A stretch of 64,000 nucleotides of DNA from Gemmatimonadota bacterium. Its GTDB lineage: Bacteria > Gemmatimonadota > Gemmatimonadetes > Gemmatimonadales > Gemmatimonadaceae. The notes under the pieces were generated by a model, which searched no databases, had not been told where the DNA came from, and saw only the letters and a list, made by a program, of their open reading frames with translations. Below are positions 28,080-37,239 of the stretch, piece after piece (positions within the stretch are counted from its first letter, which is position 1; each line of letters opens with the position of its first letter). Location of the stretch: assembly GCA_016712265.1 (NCBI GenBank), contig JADJRJ010000028.1, forward strand, positions 868,001 to 932,000, read 5' to 3'. The position numbers were made by a program, and so were the translations under genes.

Positions 28080-30326
28080 ATGCTGTCCGTCCCTACCCGT
28101 CTGGCTATTGTCGCACTGCTCGCGCTGCCACTTCAACCGCCGGCTGGCATCCGCGGTTTCGCCCCGGACGCCGCCCGCCAGCAGCGGGAGTGGGAGGGCC
28201 GCTTCAAGGCCATTCCGGACGCCGCTCGCCAGCGCGATTACCTCCGCCGGTTGAGCGCCCGACCCCACCACGTCGGGTCGCCCTACCAGAAGGAAAATTC
28301 GGAGTACATGCGGGACTTGTTCAGGTCTTGGGGATGGGACGCCGATTTGGCGGTGTATCACGTGTTATTTCCGACACCGCGCACCCGGCGACTGGAGCTG
28401 GTCGCCCCCACGAAGTACGTCGCCCGGCTCGATGAGCCGGTCCTCAAGGAAGACCCGGCGACGAACTACAAGTCGGAACAGCTCCCGGGGTACAACGCCT
28501 TCTCCGGGGACGGTGACGTGACCGGACCGCTGGTCTACGTGAACTACGGTGTGCCGGCGGACTATGAGGAGCTCGCGCGCCGCGGCATTTCCGTGAAAGG
28601 AGCGATCGTCATCGCGCGCTACGGCGGCTCCTGGCGCGGGATCAAGCCCAAGGTGGCGTTCGAGAACGGGGCCATCGGTTGCATCATCTTCTCGGACCCG
28701 AAGGACGACGGCTACGCCCAAGGCGACGTGTACCCGAAGGGCCCGTGGCGTCCCAAGGAGGGGATCCAGCGGGGGTCGGTCCTCGACATGCCGGTCGCCC
28801 CCGGTGATCCGCTGACCATCGGGCACGGGGCGACGCAGGACGCGCCGCGCATCGATCGCGCGAACGCCGCCACGATCATGAAGATCCCGGTCCTCCCCAT
28901 TTCATACGAAGACGCGCAGCCGCTGCTCGCGGCCATGCAGGGGCCCGTGGCGCCCGAGGCCTGGCGCGGCGCGCTGCCGATCACCTACCGACTTGGTGGC
29001 GGCGGGCCTGCCCGTGTGCGCCTCGCGGTGGAACATGACTGGAAGCTCACCCCCGTCTACAACGTCGTGGCCACACTTCGCGGGGCAACGGCCCCGGATG
29101 AGTGGATCGTGCGCGGCAACCATATCGACGGTTGGGTGAATGGCGCGCAGGACCCGATCGCCGGGATGGCGGCGGAGCTGGAGGAGGCGCGCGCGATGGG
29201 CGAGCTGTACAAGCAGGGCTGGCGACCGAAGCGCACGATCGTGTACGCCGGGTGGGACGCCGAGGAGCCGGCGTTGCTCGGATCCACCGAGTGGGCGGAG
29301 CACCATCGCGACGAGTTGCGCCAGAAGGCCGTGGCCTACATCAACACAGATGGCAATGGCCGGGGGTACCTCGGCGCCGGCGGCTCACACTCCCTCGAAC
29401 GCTTCATCAATGAAGTCGCCCGAGAGGTGGAAGACCCGGAGACCAAGCTCCCCGTCTGGAAGCGGCTCCAGGCGCAGGTGATTCGCAACGGGGGGCCCGT
29501 GCAGAAGCGCGAGGCGCGTGAGCGCTCCGACCTGCGCATCGGGGCCCTGGGCTCTGGCTCGGACTACACGCCGTTTATCCAGCACCTGGGGATCGCCTCG
29601 CTCAACCTCGGCTTTGGTGGGGAGGACGGGGGCGGCATCTATCACTCGGTGTACGACACCCCCCAGTGGTACGAGCGCTTCAGCGACACCGACTATGCCT
29701 ACGGTCGAGCGCTCTCGCAGGTCACCGGCATCGCCGTCATGCGGTTGGCGAGCGCCGACGTGTTGCCGTACCAGTTCAACAACCTCGCGGAGACGATTCG
29801 CGGGTACGTCGCCGAGGTGAAGACCCTGCGCGACGAAGTGGCAGGGCGCGTGGCGGAGACCAACCGCATGGTGGATGAGGGCGTCTTTGTCGCCACGGAA
29901 GACCCCAAGGCGCCGCTCACGCACCCCGTGCGCGAGCCCCTGCCCCCGCACCTCAACTTTGCCCCGCTGGAGAATGCCGTCGATTCCCTGGCCCGCATGG
30001 CCGCGCGGTATGAGCGTGCGTTAGGCTCCGCCCTGCTGGGCAGCACGACGGCCCTGCAGCACACGCGCGCCAACGCCATGCTGCGCGATGTCGAGCGCGC
30101 CTTTACCTCCAACGAGGGGCTCCCGAAGCGCCCGTGGTATCGCCACCTGCTGTACGCCCCCGGGCTCTACACGGGATATGGCGTGAAGACGCTCCCCGGC
30201 GTTCGCGAGGCCATTGAACTGAAGGAATGGACGGCCGCCGAGCGCGAGGTCGCACGGCTCTCGCGGGCGATCGAGGCGGCGGCCGGGCAGATCGCGGCGA
30301 TTTCCGCAACGCTGGAGGGACGATGA
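28080..30326 (+). CDS. Secreted M28 peptidase, glutamate carboxypeptidase II (PSMA)-like
   Basis: 748 residues from the ATG at 28080, giving a signal peptide (TRLAIVALLALPLQPPAG). It has the three-part PSMA layout: a protease-associated (PA) domain insert (about 115-330, with VKGAIVIARYGGSWRGIK), the zinc peptidase core and a C-terminal helical dimerisation domain. The binuclear zinc ligands are visible: His and Asp in GNHIDGWVNGAQDPIAG, Glu in WDAEEPALLGSTEWAE, Asp in INTDGNG, His in YHSVYDTP. It is expected to remove C-terminal Glu/Asp-like residues from peptides, or to cleave N-acyl dipeptides, in the periplasm. Its stop overlaps the ATG proposed for the D-aminoacylase-family gene. Confidence 0.92.
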   Translation: MLSVPTRLAIVALLALPLQPPAGIRGFAPDAARQQREWEGRFKAIPDAARQRDYLRRLSARPHHVGSPYQKENSEYMRDLFRSWGWDADLAVYHVLFPTPRTRRLELVAPTKYVARLDEPVLKEDPATNYKSEQLPGYNAFSGDGDVTGPLVYVNYGVPADYEELARRGISVKGAIVIARYGGSWRGIKPKVAFENGAIGCIIFSDPKDDGYAQGDVYPKGPWRPKEGIQRGSVLDMPVAPGDPLTIGHGATQDAPRIDRANAATIMKIPVLPISYEDAQPLLAAMQGPVAPEAWRGALPITYRLGGGGPARVRLAVEHDWKLTPVYNVVATLRGATAPDEWIVRGNHIDGWVNGAQDPIAGMAAELEEARAMGELYKQGWRPKRTIVYAGWDAEEPALLGSTEWAEHHRDELRQKAVAYINTDGNGRGYLGAGGSHSLERFINEVAREVEDPETKLPVWKRLQAQVIRNGGPVQKREARERSDLRIGALGSGSDYTPFIQHLGIASLNLGFGGEDGGGIYHSVYDTPQWYERFSDTDYAYGRALSQVTGIAVMRLASADVLPYQFNNLAETIRGYVAEVKTLRDEVAGRVAETNRMVDEGVFVATEDPKAPLTHPVREPLPPHLNFAPLENAVDSLARMAARYERALGSALLGSTTALQHTRANAMLRDVERAFTSNEGLPKRPWYRHLLYAPGLYTGYGVKTLPGVREAIELKEWTAAEREVARLSRAIEAAAGQIAAISATLEGR

Positions 30327-32134
30327 GGGAGCTTCCACAGATGAAGCACAGGCAGCACGAAAGCGGGGCAGCACGCGTCAGGGCTTGCTGGTCGCGTGCT
30401 CCCCGTGCTCCCCGTGCTGCTCGTGCCTCACGTGCCGCGCAGTGGTTGTGGCCCCTCCTCATCACCGCCGCCTGCACCCCACCCGCCACCCTCGGCGCCG
30501 CCCTCGACCGCGTGCCCTACGACGTGGTCATCGAGAACGCGAAGGTCGTGGACGGCACCGGCAATTCGTACTTCTACGGCGATGTAGGGCTGCGGGGCGA
30601 TCGCATCGCCGCCGTGCGGCCGGCGGGCGCCCTGCGCACGGCCGTCGCGCGGGAGCGCGTGAGCGCCAACGGCAAGGTCGTGGCCCCGGGCTTCATCGAC
30701 ATCCAGGGACACAGCTGGGACGCGGTGCTGTGGCGCGATGGACGCGTGCCGTCGATGGTCACGCAGGGGGTCACGAGCCAAATCCTCGGTGAGGCCACCA
30801 CACCGGCCCCCTCAAATGCAGCCTTCGAGGCCCTGGAAGGGATCGCGCAGATGACGCCGCGCCGCGCCGAGCTGCAGCGCTCGTTCAGGGGCCCCCGCGG
30901 CTTCGACACCTGGCTGCGCGCCATCGAGGCGAACGGGAACTCCATCAACGTCGGGTCGTACCTCGGGGCGACCACCGTGCGCGCCTATGCCATGGCGCAG
31001 GCACCGGGAATGCCCGATGCCGCCCGGCTCGACACGATGCGCGCCGTGGTGCGCAACGCCATGATGGACGGAGCGTTTGGCATCTCGTCCGCGCTCATCT
31101 ACCCGCCGGGCGCCTACGCCTCGACCACCGAGTTGATCGAGATGGCGAAAGCCATGGCGCCGTTCCAGGGGAACTACATCACCCACATGCGCTCCGAAGA
31201 CGACTCCCTCTTCGAGGCGATGGACGAGGCGTTCCGCATTGCCCGCGAGGGCGGCGTGGCACTCAACATCTACCACCTCAAGGCTTCGAACAAGCGCAAC
31301 TGGCACAAGGCCCCGGGGATGATGGCGAAGATCGACTCCGCGCGCGCGACGGGGATGGATGTGGCCGGCACCATGTATCCCTACCCGTTCAGCGGGAACA
31401 ACCTTGGCGAGTGCCTCCCCGATTGGACGTCGGAGAATGGCAAGCTCTGGGACAACCTGCGAGATGCCTCCTTGCGGGCGCGCATCGTCCGCGACATGAC
31501 CGACATGAATGGCGCGCCGCTGTGCCAGCTGGAGGGCCCCTCGGCCTACATGGTCGCCAATTTCGGCAAGCCCCAGCACGCGAAGTACGAAGGGAAGTTC
31601 CTCAACGAGATCGCCGCGGATCTGGGCAAGCCCTGGGCCGAAGCCATCATCGAGTTGATGCTCGCCGAGGGGCGCGACCTGTCCAAGATCAACTTCACCA
31701 TGTCCGAGGAGAACGTGCGGATGCAGCTCCGGTATCCGTTCGTAGTGATCGGCACCGACGCCGGGGGCGTTGATCCGGACAGCGCCCGAGGGGTTGTGCA
31801 CCCGCGAGCCTACGGCACCTATCCGCGCATCCTCGGCCGTTACGTCCGCGAACAACGCCTGCTCACCCTTGAGGATGCCGTGCGTCGGATGTCCGGGGCC
31901 GTCGCCGCCCGGTTGAACCTTGGGGATCGCGGGCTGTTGCGCGAGGGGATGAAGGCCGATGTGGTCTTGTTTGATGAGAAGACCATCATTGACGTCGCAA
32001 CCCCAGAGCGGCCGCACCAGCTGAGTCGCGGGGTCGAACAGGTGTGGGTAAATGGCGTGCGCGTGCTTCGCGACGCCCGCCACACGAACGCCAAGCCTGG
32101 CAAGACCCTTCGAGGCCCGGGCTGGACGGGCTAG
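30323..32134 (+). CDS. N-acyl-D-amino-acid deacylase family lipoprotein
   Basis: 603 residues if begun at the ATG overlapping the M28 stop (ATGA). The N-terminus is odd: about 40 Arg/Ala-rich residues encoded by a dispersed hairpin repeat precede the lipoprotein core (WPLLITAAC). Translation may instead start later, for example at a TTG at 30446. The amidohydrolase fold is clear (VVIENAKVVDGTGNSY, APGFIDIQGHSWD, YITHMRSED, NIYHLKAS, VIGTDAGGVDPD). Compared with characterised D-aminoacylases, the first His of HxH is Gln and the bridging Cys position is Glu (ILGEAT). The two later His and the catalytic Asp remain. It probably hydrolyses N-acyl-D-amino acids or related amides in the periplasm. 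Confidence 0.86.
   Translation: MRELPQMKHRQHESGAARVRACWSRAPRAPRAARASRAAQWLWPLLITAACTPPATLGAALDRVPYDVVIENAKVVDGTGNSYFYGDVGLRGDRIAAVRPAGALRTAVARERVSANGKVVAPGFIDIQGHSWDAVLWRDGRVPSMVTQGVTSQILGEATTPAPSNAAFEALEGIAQMTPRRAELQRSFRGPRGFDTWLRAIEANGNSINVGSYLGATTVRAYAMAQAPGMPDAARLDTMRAVVRNAMMDGAFGISSALIYPPGAYASTTELIEMAKAMAPFQGNYITHMRSEDDSLFEAMDEAFRIAREGGVALNIYHLKASNKRNWHKAPGMMAKIDSARATGMDVAGTMYPYPFSGNNLGECLPDWTSENGKLWDNLRDASLRARIVRDMTDMNGAPLCQLEGPSAYMVANFGKPQHAKYEGKFLNEIAADLGKPWAEAIIELMLAEGRDLSKINFTMSEENVRMQLRYPFVVIGTDAGGVDPDSARGVVHPRAYGTYPRILGRYVREQRLLTLEDAVRRMSGAVAARLNLGDRGLLREGMKADVVLFDEKTIIDVATPERPHQLSRGVEQVWVNGVRVLRDARHTNAKPGKTLRGPGWTG
30343..30430. repeat. Dispersed GTGC-rich hairpin repeat, copy B, inside a predicted reading frame
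   Basis: The left arm (30343-30378, GAAGCACAGGCAGCACGA then GGGGCAGCACGCG) is roughly the reverse complement of the right arm (30391-30430, CGCGTGCTCCCCGTGCTCCC then CGTGCTGCTCGTGCCTC). It is related to copies A and C. It falls in the first codons of the D-aminoacylase frame, where it would encode only Arg/Ala/Pro-rich sequence. Confidence 0.6.
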
Positions 32135-32171
32135 TGGCCAGGCTGTCGGTCCCTGACTGCCCGGTCGCCCG

Positions 32172-32206
32172 CTCGCCCGCCGCGCGCAACGCGAGCGGCG
32201 GGTGAG
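32172..32206 (+). terminator. Hairpin terminator after the D-aminoacylase gene
   Basis: A 12-bp stem, CTCGCCCGCCGC (32172-32183) and GCGGCGGGTGAG (32195-32206), with one G-U pair and an 11-base loop, 38 bases past the stop. There is no U-tract, but the stem is the strongest structure in the gap before the kinase gene. Confidence 0.5.
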
Positions 32207-32306
32207 CCGTGGCCCGGAGTTTGAACGCGTTCTCTCACGGGACTGCGAACGCACCCTCGATTCTCCCTCATTACCTTCCGGCAGCCCCTGCCATTCCCCT
32301 CCCCGA

Positions 32307-34829
32307 ATGACCGACGCCAAGACCTGCCCGCAATGTGGCAAGCTCTATGGCGCTGACGACCGGTTCTGCACGGTTGACGGCGCGGCGCTGATCGCGTCGG
32401 CCGGAGCCTCCATCATCGGGACGGTGATCGCGGACCGTTTCCTGGTGCAGGAGAAGCTGGGCGAGGGCGGAATGGGCGAGGTCTACCTTGCCGAGCACGT
32501 GCGCATGAAGCGCAAGGTCGCGCTCAAGCTCATGCGCCCGTGGATGCTCGGCGATCCGGTCGCGGTCGGCCGCTTTCATCGGGAGGCCGAGAACGCGTCG
32601 CAGATTTCGCACCCCAACGTGGCGGCCGTCTACGACTTCGGAGAAACGGCCGAGCGCGTGGTCTACCTGGCCATGGAATACGTCGACGGCGAACCGCTGT
32701 CGCGTATCCTGCAGCGCGAGGGCTACCTGAATGTCGTGCGCACGGCGGAGATCGTGCGGCAGGTGGCGGAGGCACTCACCGCAGCCCATGGGATGGGCAT
32801 CCTGCACCGTGACCTCAAGCCGGACAACGTCATGGTCGCCCGCTCCAAGCACGGCACCGACGTTGTGAAGCTCGTGGATTTCGGCATCGCCCGAGCGATG
32901 AACCGACAGACGCAGCAGTTCACGTCGACGGGGCTGGTCGTGGGCACCCCGGACTACATGAGTCCGGAGCAGCTCTCGGGCGATGAAATGGATGGCCGGA
33001 GTGACCTGTACGCCCTCGCCTTGATGGCGTACAAGATGCTCACCGGCGGTGGCGCTTATTCGGACAGCTCCAGCGGCGAGTCGTTGGTCTCTCGCCTGAC
33101 GGGCAAGCCGAAGCGCCTCGCGACTCACCGGACCGGTGTGGTGTGGCCGGAAAGCCTGCAAGCGGCGTTTGATCGTGCCTTGGCTCCCGATCCCGAGCAG
33201 CGTCACGCCGACCCGATGGAATTTGTCGCCGAGCTGGACGCGGCCGTGATGCAGATGCCGCTCGGCGAGATCGAGCAATCGTACATGGTGGCCCTGTCCC
33301 AGCGACACCCGACGCCGGTGCGCGGCGGGCTCGCCCTGGAGGGGGCGACGCCACCTTCCGGGTTGAGTGCGGTGCCGGCGAAGACGCCCACGGTCGCGAG
33401 GCCGGCCGTACCGACCCCGACCGCCGCCACGGCGGTGATGGCGCCCATCGTCGCGGATCCACCGGCCACACCACCACCGCAGGCCGCGCGTGGTGGTGGA
33501 GCACCGCCCCGCCGGTCGCCCCTTCTGCCGATCGTTGGAGGGGCCGGCATCCTCGCCGCGGCGGGTTGGCTCTGGTTCCAGCGCGATCGTCCCCCGGTGC
33601 CGGCCGCGCCCCCGGCCATTGCGTCCACTGCCGCCCTGACCCCTCCGGCGGATTCGGTGGAGGTCGCCCCTGCCGCACCTGCGGCGTCGCCCGCGGTCAC
33701 GATGGACAGCGTCGTCGGCGCAGCACGGCGCGCGACCGTGGCCGCGTGGCAGTCCGCCGGAAGTCGTCGCGGTGCCGCCGTCCTGCTGGACCGCGATGGC
33801 CTCGCCGTCACCGCGGCCTCCCTGGTGGGAACCGACAGCACGGTCGACGTCTTCCACGACGCGAACACGCGTATTCGTGTGCCCGTGTTGTCACTGGACC
33901 GGGCCACGGGGCTCGCCACCTTGCAGATCAACGTGAGGAAGTGCACGCGGTGTGCGCCCCTCTCGGTGGCGGCGGCATCTCCTGCGGTCGGCGACTCGGT
34001 GATCCTCCTTCCCGCGAGTGGCCGGGACGACGGCGAGCGCGTGGTGACCACCGTGGCGACCGTGACGCCGGCCCTCACCCTGGCGATCCTGCCGCGGTCG
34101 GCGAACGGGAGCGTGGTCGTGGCGCTTCGGTCGCACCAGGTCGTGGGGCTCGTCGATGGCAACCGTGTCGTGGCCCAGGGCGTCCTCGGTGAGGCGGTCA
34201 CTCGCGCCCGGGGCGCGGTGGGTGGACGCACACCGCCGAGCGAGGTGATCCCCATCTGGCCGTCGCGGGCCGTCCCGCGCAGCGAGTTGTCGGATGCTGC
34301 CCTCAAGGCCGTGGACGCCAACATCGCGCAGTATCAGCTGACCCAGCGTGACGTCACCCTGCTGGCCATGACGCCGCTCGTTATGCAGCGCCGGCTGGAT
34401 GAGGCGGCCAATCCCATGAACGTGAATGGCGCCCTCGACCCGATCGGGGCATGGACGTCATGGAAGGCCACGGTCGCGGAGCGGCGCGCGGTTGTCGTCC
34501 TGTACGCGTCGCACGCGAAGGCGACATTCCTCAAGTGGCCCCCAAAGCCGGAAAACTTCCGCAACGCCGAGGCGGCGACGGTGCGCCTCTTCCGTGGGGA
34601 CTCCCTGGTTGCTCCGATCGAAACGGCGCGTATTCCCGCCCTGACGAGCAATGGCAAGAACGCCATTCCGACCGCGGCGCTTGCGTCGTACTCCGGACTC
34701 GACTTCCGTGCGGGCGCCGGCTGGCGCGTCGAGGTGGCGGACCCTCAGGGCAAGGTGTTGCTCAGCCAGCCTCTCCCGGTCGGGACCCTCGAGGCGATTC
34801 GGCGCGACCTCGCCTTCCTGTTTCGTTAG
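32307..34829 (+). CDS. Zinc-ribbon Ser/Thr kinase fused to a degenerate trypsin-like domain
   Basis: 840 residues from the ATG at 32307. It opens with a zinc ribbon (TCPQCGKLYGADDRFCTVDG), then a kinase domain with GEGGMG, VALKLM, HRDLKPDN, VDFGIA and MSPEQLSG, all catalytic residues present. A Pro/Ala-rich linker and one membrane helix (LLPIVGGAGILAAAGWLWF) follow. The extracytoplasmic part starts like an HtrA/trypsin domain (VVGAARRATVAAW ... GAAVLLDRDGLAVTAASLVG). The His is replaced (AASLVG where TAAHVV is expected), and the GNSGGP loop is NGSVVVAL. I read it as a pseudoprotease sensor. It is convergent with the M20 gene and shares the bases TTAG at both stops. Confidence 0.88.
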   Translation: MTDAKTCPQCGKLYGADDRFCTVDGAALIASAGASIIGTVIADRFLVQEKLGEGGMGEVYLAEHVRMKRKVALKLMRPWMLGDPVAVGRFHREAENASQISHPNVAAVYDFGETAERVVYLAMEYVDGEPLSRILQREGYLNVVRTAEIVRQVAEALTAAHGMGILHRDLKPDNVMVARSKHGTDVVKLVDFGIARAMNRQTQQFTSTGLVVGTPDYMSPEQLSGDEMDGRSDLYALALMAYKMLTGGGAYSDSSSGESLVSRLTGKPKRLATHRTGVVWPESLQAAFDRALAPDPEQRHADPMEFVAELDAAVMQMPLGEIEQSYMVALSQRHPTPVRGGLALEGATPPSGLSAVPAKTPTVARPAVPTPTAATAVMAPIVADPPATPPPQAARGGGAPPRRSPLLPIVGGAGILAAAGWLWFQRDRPPVPAAPPAIASTAALTPPADSVEVAPAAPAASPAVTMDSVVGAARRATVAAWQSAGSRRGAAVLLDRDGLAVTAASLVGTDSTVDVFHDANTRIRVPVLSLDRATGLATLQINVRKCTRCAPLSVAAASPAVGDSVILLPASGRDDGERVVTTVATVTPALTLAILPRSANGSVVVALRSHQVVGLVDGNRVVAQGVLGEAVTRARGAVGGRTPPSEVIPIWPSRAVPRSELSDAALKAVDANIAQYQLTQRDVTLLAMTPLVMQRRLDEAANPMNVNGALDPIGAWTSWKATVAERRAVVVLYASHAKATFLKWPPKPENFRNAEAATVRLFRGDSLVAPIETARIPALTSNGKNAIPTAALASYSGLDFRAGAGWRVEVADPQGKVLLSQPLPVGTLEAIRRDLAFLFR

Positions 34830-36058
34830 GCCAGGGCGTCCGCGGCCACGCGCGCGCATTCGGCGAGGACAGCACCCCCGACCAGGATCGCCTCGTCGTG
34901 CGCGTAGAAGCGCGGGTTGTGCGCGGCGATCCGTTCGCCGCCCGCCTCGCGCGCCCCGATCCGCAGGAAGCAGCCGGGAATCCGCTCCATGTAGAAGGCG
35001 AAGTCCTCGCCGCCCATGTTGGTGATCCCGAAGGGGACCACCGCCCCCGTGCCTAACGCGCGATCAGCTGCCGCGCGCGCCCACCCGGCTTCGCGCGCCG
35101 GATTCACGATGGGCGGCGTGCCCCGTTCCATGAGCGCGTTCACCTGCACGCCATGGGCTTCGCCGACGGCGGTCGCCAGGCGGGCGACCTCGTCCAGCAG
35201 GCGCTGGCGGGTGACCGGATCCATGGCGCGCAGCGTCCCCGTCATGGTCACCAACTCGGGAATGACGTTGGAAGCCACCCCGCCGTGGATGGACCCAACC
35301 GTGACCACGGCCGGCGCGGCGGGATCGAGCCGTCGCGCGACGATCGTCTGCAACGCGGTGACGATCGCGGCCGCGGCGACAATGGGGTCGGCCGACTCAT
35401 GCGGCCGCGCGCCGTGCGCTCCGCGGCCGCGGACTTCGAGGGTGAACATGTCGGCCGACGCCGCGAGTGGTCCCGGCTCGGCAATGACCTCTCCCACGGC
35501 AAACCGGCGGTCGACATGGCCGCCGAAAATGGCGGCCACGCGGTCGAGTGCCCCGGCGTCCAACATCGCGCGTGCGCCCGTCCCAACTTCTTCGGCTGGC
35601 TGGAGGACGACCAGCACGTCCGAACGCGCTGGTCGGTCCAGCAACGACATGGCGGCCGCAATGGTCCAGGTCGCGTGGACGTCGTGCCCGCAGGCGTGCA
35701 TCACACCGTCGCAGGTGGAGGGGTAGGGGAGGCCGGTCGCCTCGTGGATTGGAAGGGCGTCGATGTCCCCGCGGAGGGCGACGCGCGGTGCCGCCGGATC
35801 GGAGCCCGGCACCACGGCGGTCACCCCGGTTCCGGCCACACGGCGAATGTCGCGGGCCCCAAGCGAGTACAGCATCTCCTCGAGGCGCGCGGCCGTGCGA
35901 TGTTCCTGCCACGAGAGCTCGGGATGGGCATGCAGGTCGCGGCGGAGGGCGTAGAGCGCATCGACCTGCGCCGCACTGAAGCACGCGCGAGCGTGCGTGA
36001 TCGCAGGTAGTTCGTTTGACACGTGAATCCCCCTATGCGCCGTCCAGCCAATCGCCAA
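34826..36058 (-). CDS. M20 family N-acyl-amino-acid amidohydrolase (candidate desuccinylase)
   Basis: 410 residues; a GTG 12 codons in (36022) is an alternative start. M20D aminoacylase/hippurate-hydrolase pattern: RRDLHAHPELSWQE, RGDIDALPI, HACGHDVHATW, QPAEEVGTGARAMLDAG, the dimerisation domain with GRGAHGARPHESADPI, and the last ligand in HNPRFYAHDEA. It removes acyl groups from N-acyl-L-amino acids in the cytoplasm. It is the third gene of a leftward operon behind a GNAT acyltransferase and an NSAR-type racemase. This is the same trio as the Geobacillus D-to-L amino acid pathway, where the M20 member is an L-desuccinylase. The specific desuccinylase role is inferred from context. Confidence 0.88.
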   Translation of the reverse strand: MAIGWTAHRGIHVSNELPAITHARACFSAAQVDALYALRRDLHAHPELSWQEHRTAARLEEMLYSLGARDIRRVAGTGVTAVVPGSDPAAPRVALRGDIDALPIHEATGLPYPSTCDGVMHACGHDVHATWTIAAAMSLLDRPARSDVLVVLQPAEEVGTGARAMLDAGALDRVAAIFGGHVDRRFAVGEVIAEPGPLAASADMFTLEVRGRGAHGARPHESADPIVAAAAIVTALQTIVARRLDPAAPAVVTVGSIHGGVASNVIPELVTMTGTLRAMDPVTRQRLLDEVARLATAVGEAHGVQVNALMERGTPPIVNPAREAGWARAAADRALGTGAVVPFGITNMGGEDFAFYMERIPGCFLRIGAREAGGERIAAHNPRFYAHDEAILVGGAVLAECARVAADALA

Positions 36059-36115
36059 TGTGGATCGGCTGCGTCTTCGCCTTCGGTGCCCCGTCGACCG
36101 TCTGCCGTCCAGTCC

Positions 36116-37234
36116 CTACGCCAGCGTCTCCACCCGCACCGTCAGGTCGTCGATCCGATCGCGGTCCACCGTGACGCCGATGCCCGGGCGGTCGAGCGGA
36201 ACCCGCGTCGTGCCGTCGGGTCCCATCGTCCATTCCGGGGTGACCACGTCGCGGGCCCAGTACCGCGCACTTGGGCTGATGTCGCCCGGCTTCTTGAAGT
36301 TGGGCAGCGACGCGAGCGCGATGTTGTACGCACGGCCGATCCCGCTTTCCAGCATCCCGCCGCACCAGACCGGGAGCCCGTGTGATGCGCAGAAGTCGTG
36401 AATGGCGATGGAGGCTGTGAATCCACCGACGCGCCCTGGCTTGATGTTGATGATCCGGCCGCTACCGAGGGTCACCATGTCTTGCGCGCGCTCGAGGCAG
36501 GTAATGGACTCGTCGAGGCAGATCGGCGTCTTGAGCTGTTTCTGCAGCTCGGCATGGCGCACGATGTCGTCCCACGCCAAGGGCTGCTCGAACATCATCA
36601 GGTTGAGGTCGTCCATCGCAACAAACGTGTCGATGTCGTCGAGCGTGTACGCGTTGTTTGCGTCTGCCATTAAGGGCGCATCCGGGAACGCCTGGCGCGC
36701 GGCGCGCACGAAGTCGACGTCCTTCCCTGGGCCGATCTTGATCTTCACCTTGCGGTAGCCCTCGGCGAGGGCACCGCGCACCTTCTCGACGAGGGCCTCC
36801 GGTGAGGGCTGGATCCCCAGCGAGATCCCCACGTCCACCCTCTCGCGCGTTCCGCCGATAAGGCGGGCGAGGGGGATCCCCAGGCGCTCGGCCTCGACGC
36901 CCCACATCCCCATCTCGACGGCCGCCTTGGCCATGTTGTGCCCGCGAAAGCCGCGGTCGAGTTCCGCGTGGACCTCAGCCGGAGATCCAAATTTCCGCCC
37001 GATGATGCGCGGGGCGACCCAGCGGACGAGCATAGGCCAGCACGAGTCCACGACGTCCGGCAGGTAATTCGGTGCGTCATCGGCCACACATTCACCCCAC
37101 GACGTCGCCCCGCTGGCGTCTTCCAGCTCAATCAGGACGATCCGGCGGGCGGACATCGTTCCCGAGGAAATCTGGAAGGGTTCCTTGAGCGGGAGCGTGA
37201 TCTCGCGCAGGGTCAGGCGAACGATCTGCAGCAT
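36116..37234 (-). CDS. N-succinylamino-acid racemase / o-succinylbenzoate synthase, enolase superfamily
   Basis: 372 residues of the OSBS/NSAR (MenC-2) subgroup. N-terminal capping domain: TLPLKEPFQISSGTMSARRIVLIEL. Barrel: the catalytic KxK (KVKIKIGPG), metal ligands in ADANN, EQPL and LDES, and the second catalytic lysine in NIKPGRVGG. OSBS works in menaquinone synthesis and NSAR racemises N-succinyl amino acids; the sequence family does both. No other men gene is present, and the neighbours are an acyltransferase (five-base gap) and an M20 deacylase, so the racemase role is more likely here. Conversion of N-succinyl-D- to N-succinyl-L-amino acids in the cytoplasm is expected. Confidence 0.88.
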   Translation of the reverse strand: MLQIVRLTLREITLPLKEPFQISSGTMSARRIVLIELEDASGATSWGECVADDAPNYLPDVVDSCWPMLVRWVAPRIIGRKFGSPAEVHAELDRGFRGHNMAKAAVEMGMWGVEAERLGIPLARLIGGTRERVDVGISLGIQPSPEALVEKVRGALAEGYRKVKIKIGPGKDVDFVRAARQAFPDAPLMADANNAYTLDDIDTFVAMDDLNLMMFEQPLAWDDIVRHAELQKQLKTPICLDESITCLERAQDMVTLGSGRIINIKPGRVGGFTASIAIHDFCASHGLPVWCGGMLESGIGRAYNIALASLPNFKKPGDISPSARYWARDVVTPEWTMGPDGTTRVPLDRPGIGVTVDRDRIDDLTVRVETLA

Positions 37235-37239
37235 GGCAG

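Noticed and set aside
32271..33857. 528-codon open frame antisense to the kinase-pseudoprotease
   Set aside because: His/Arg/Gly-rich translation without motifs, opposite an intact kinase domain.
36116..37234. Dipeptide epimerase as the function of the enolase-superfamily gene
   Set aside because: The KxK spacing, NIKPGRVGG and the GNAT/M20 neighbours fit the OSBS/NSAR group better, though substrate cannot be proved from sequence.
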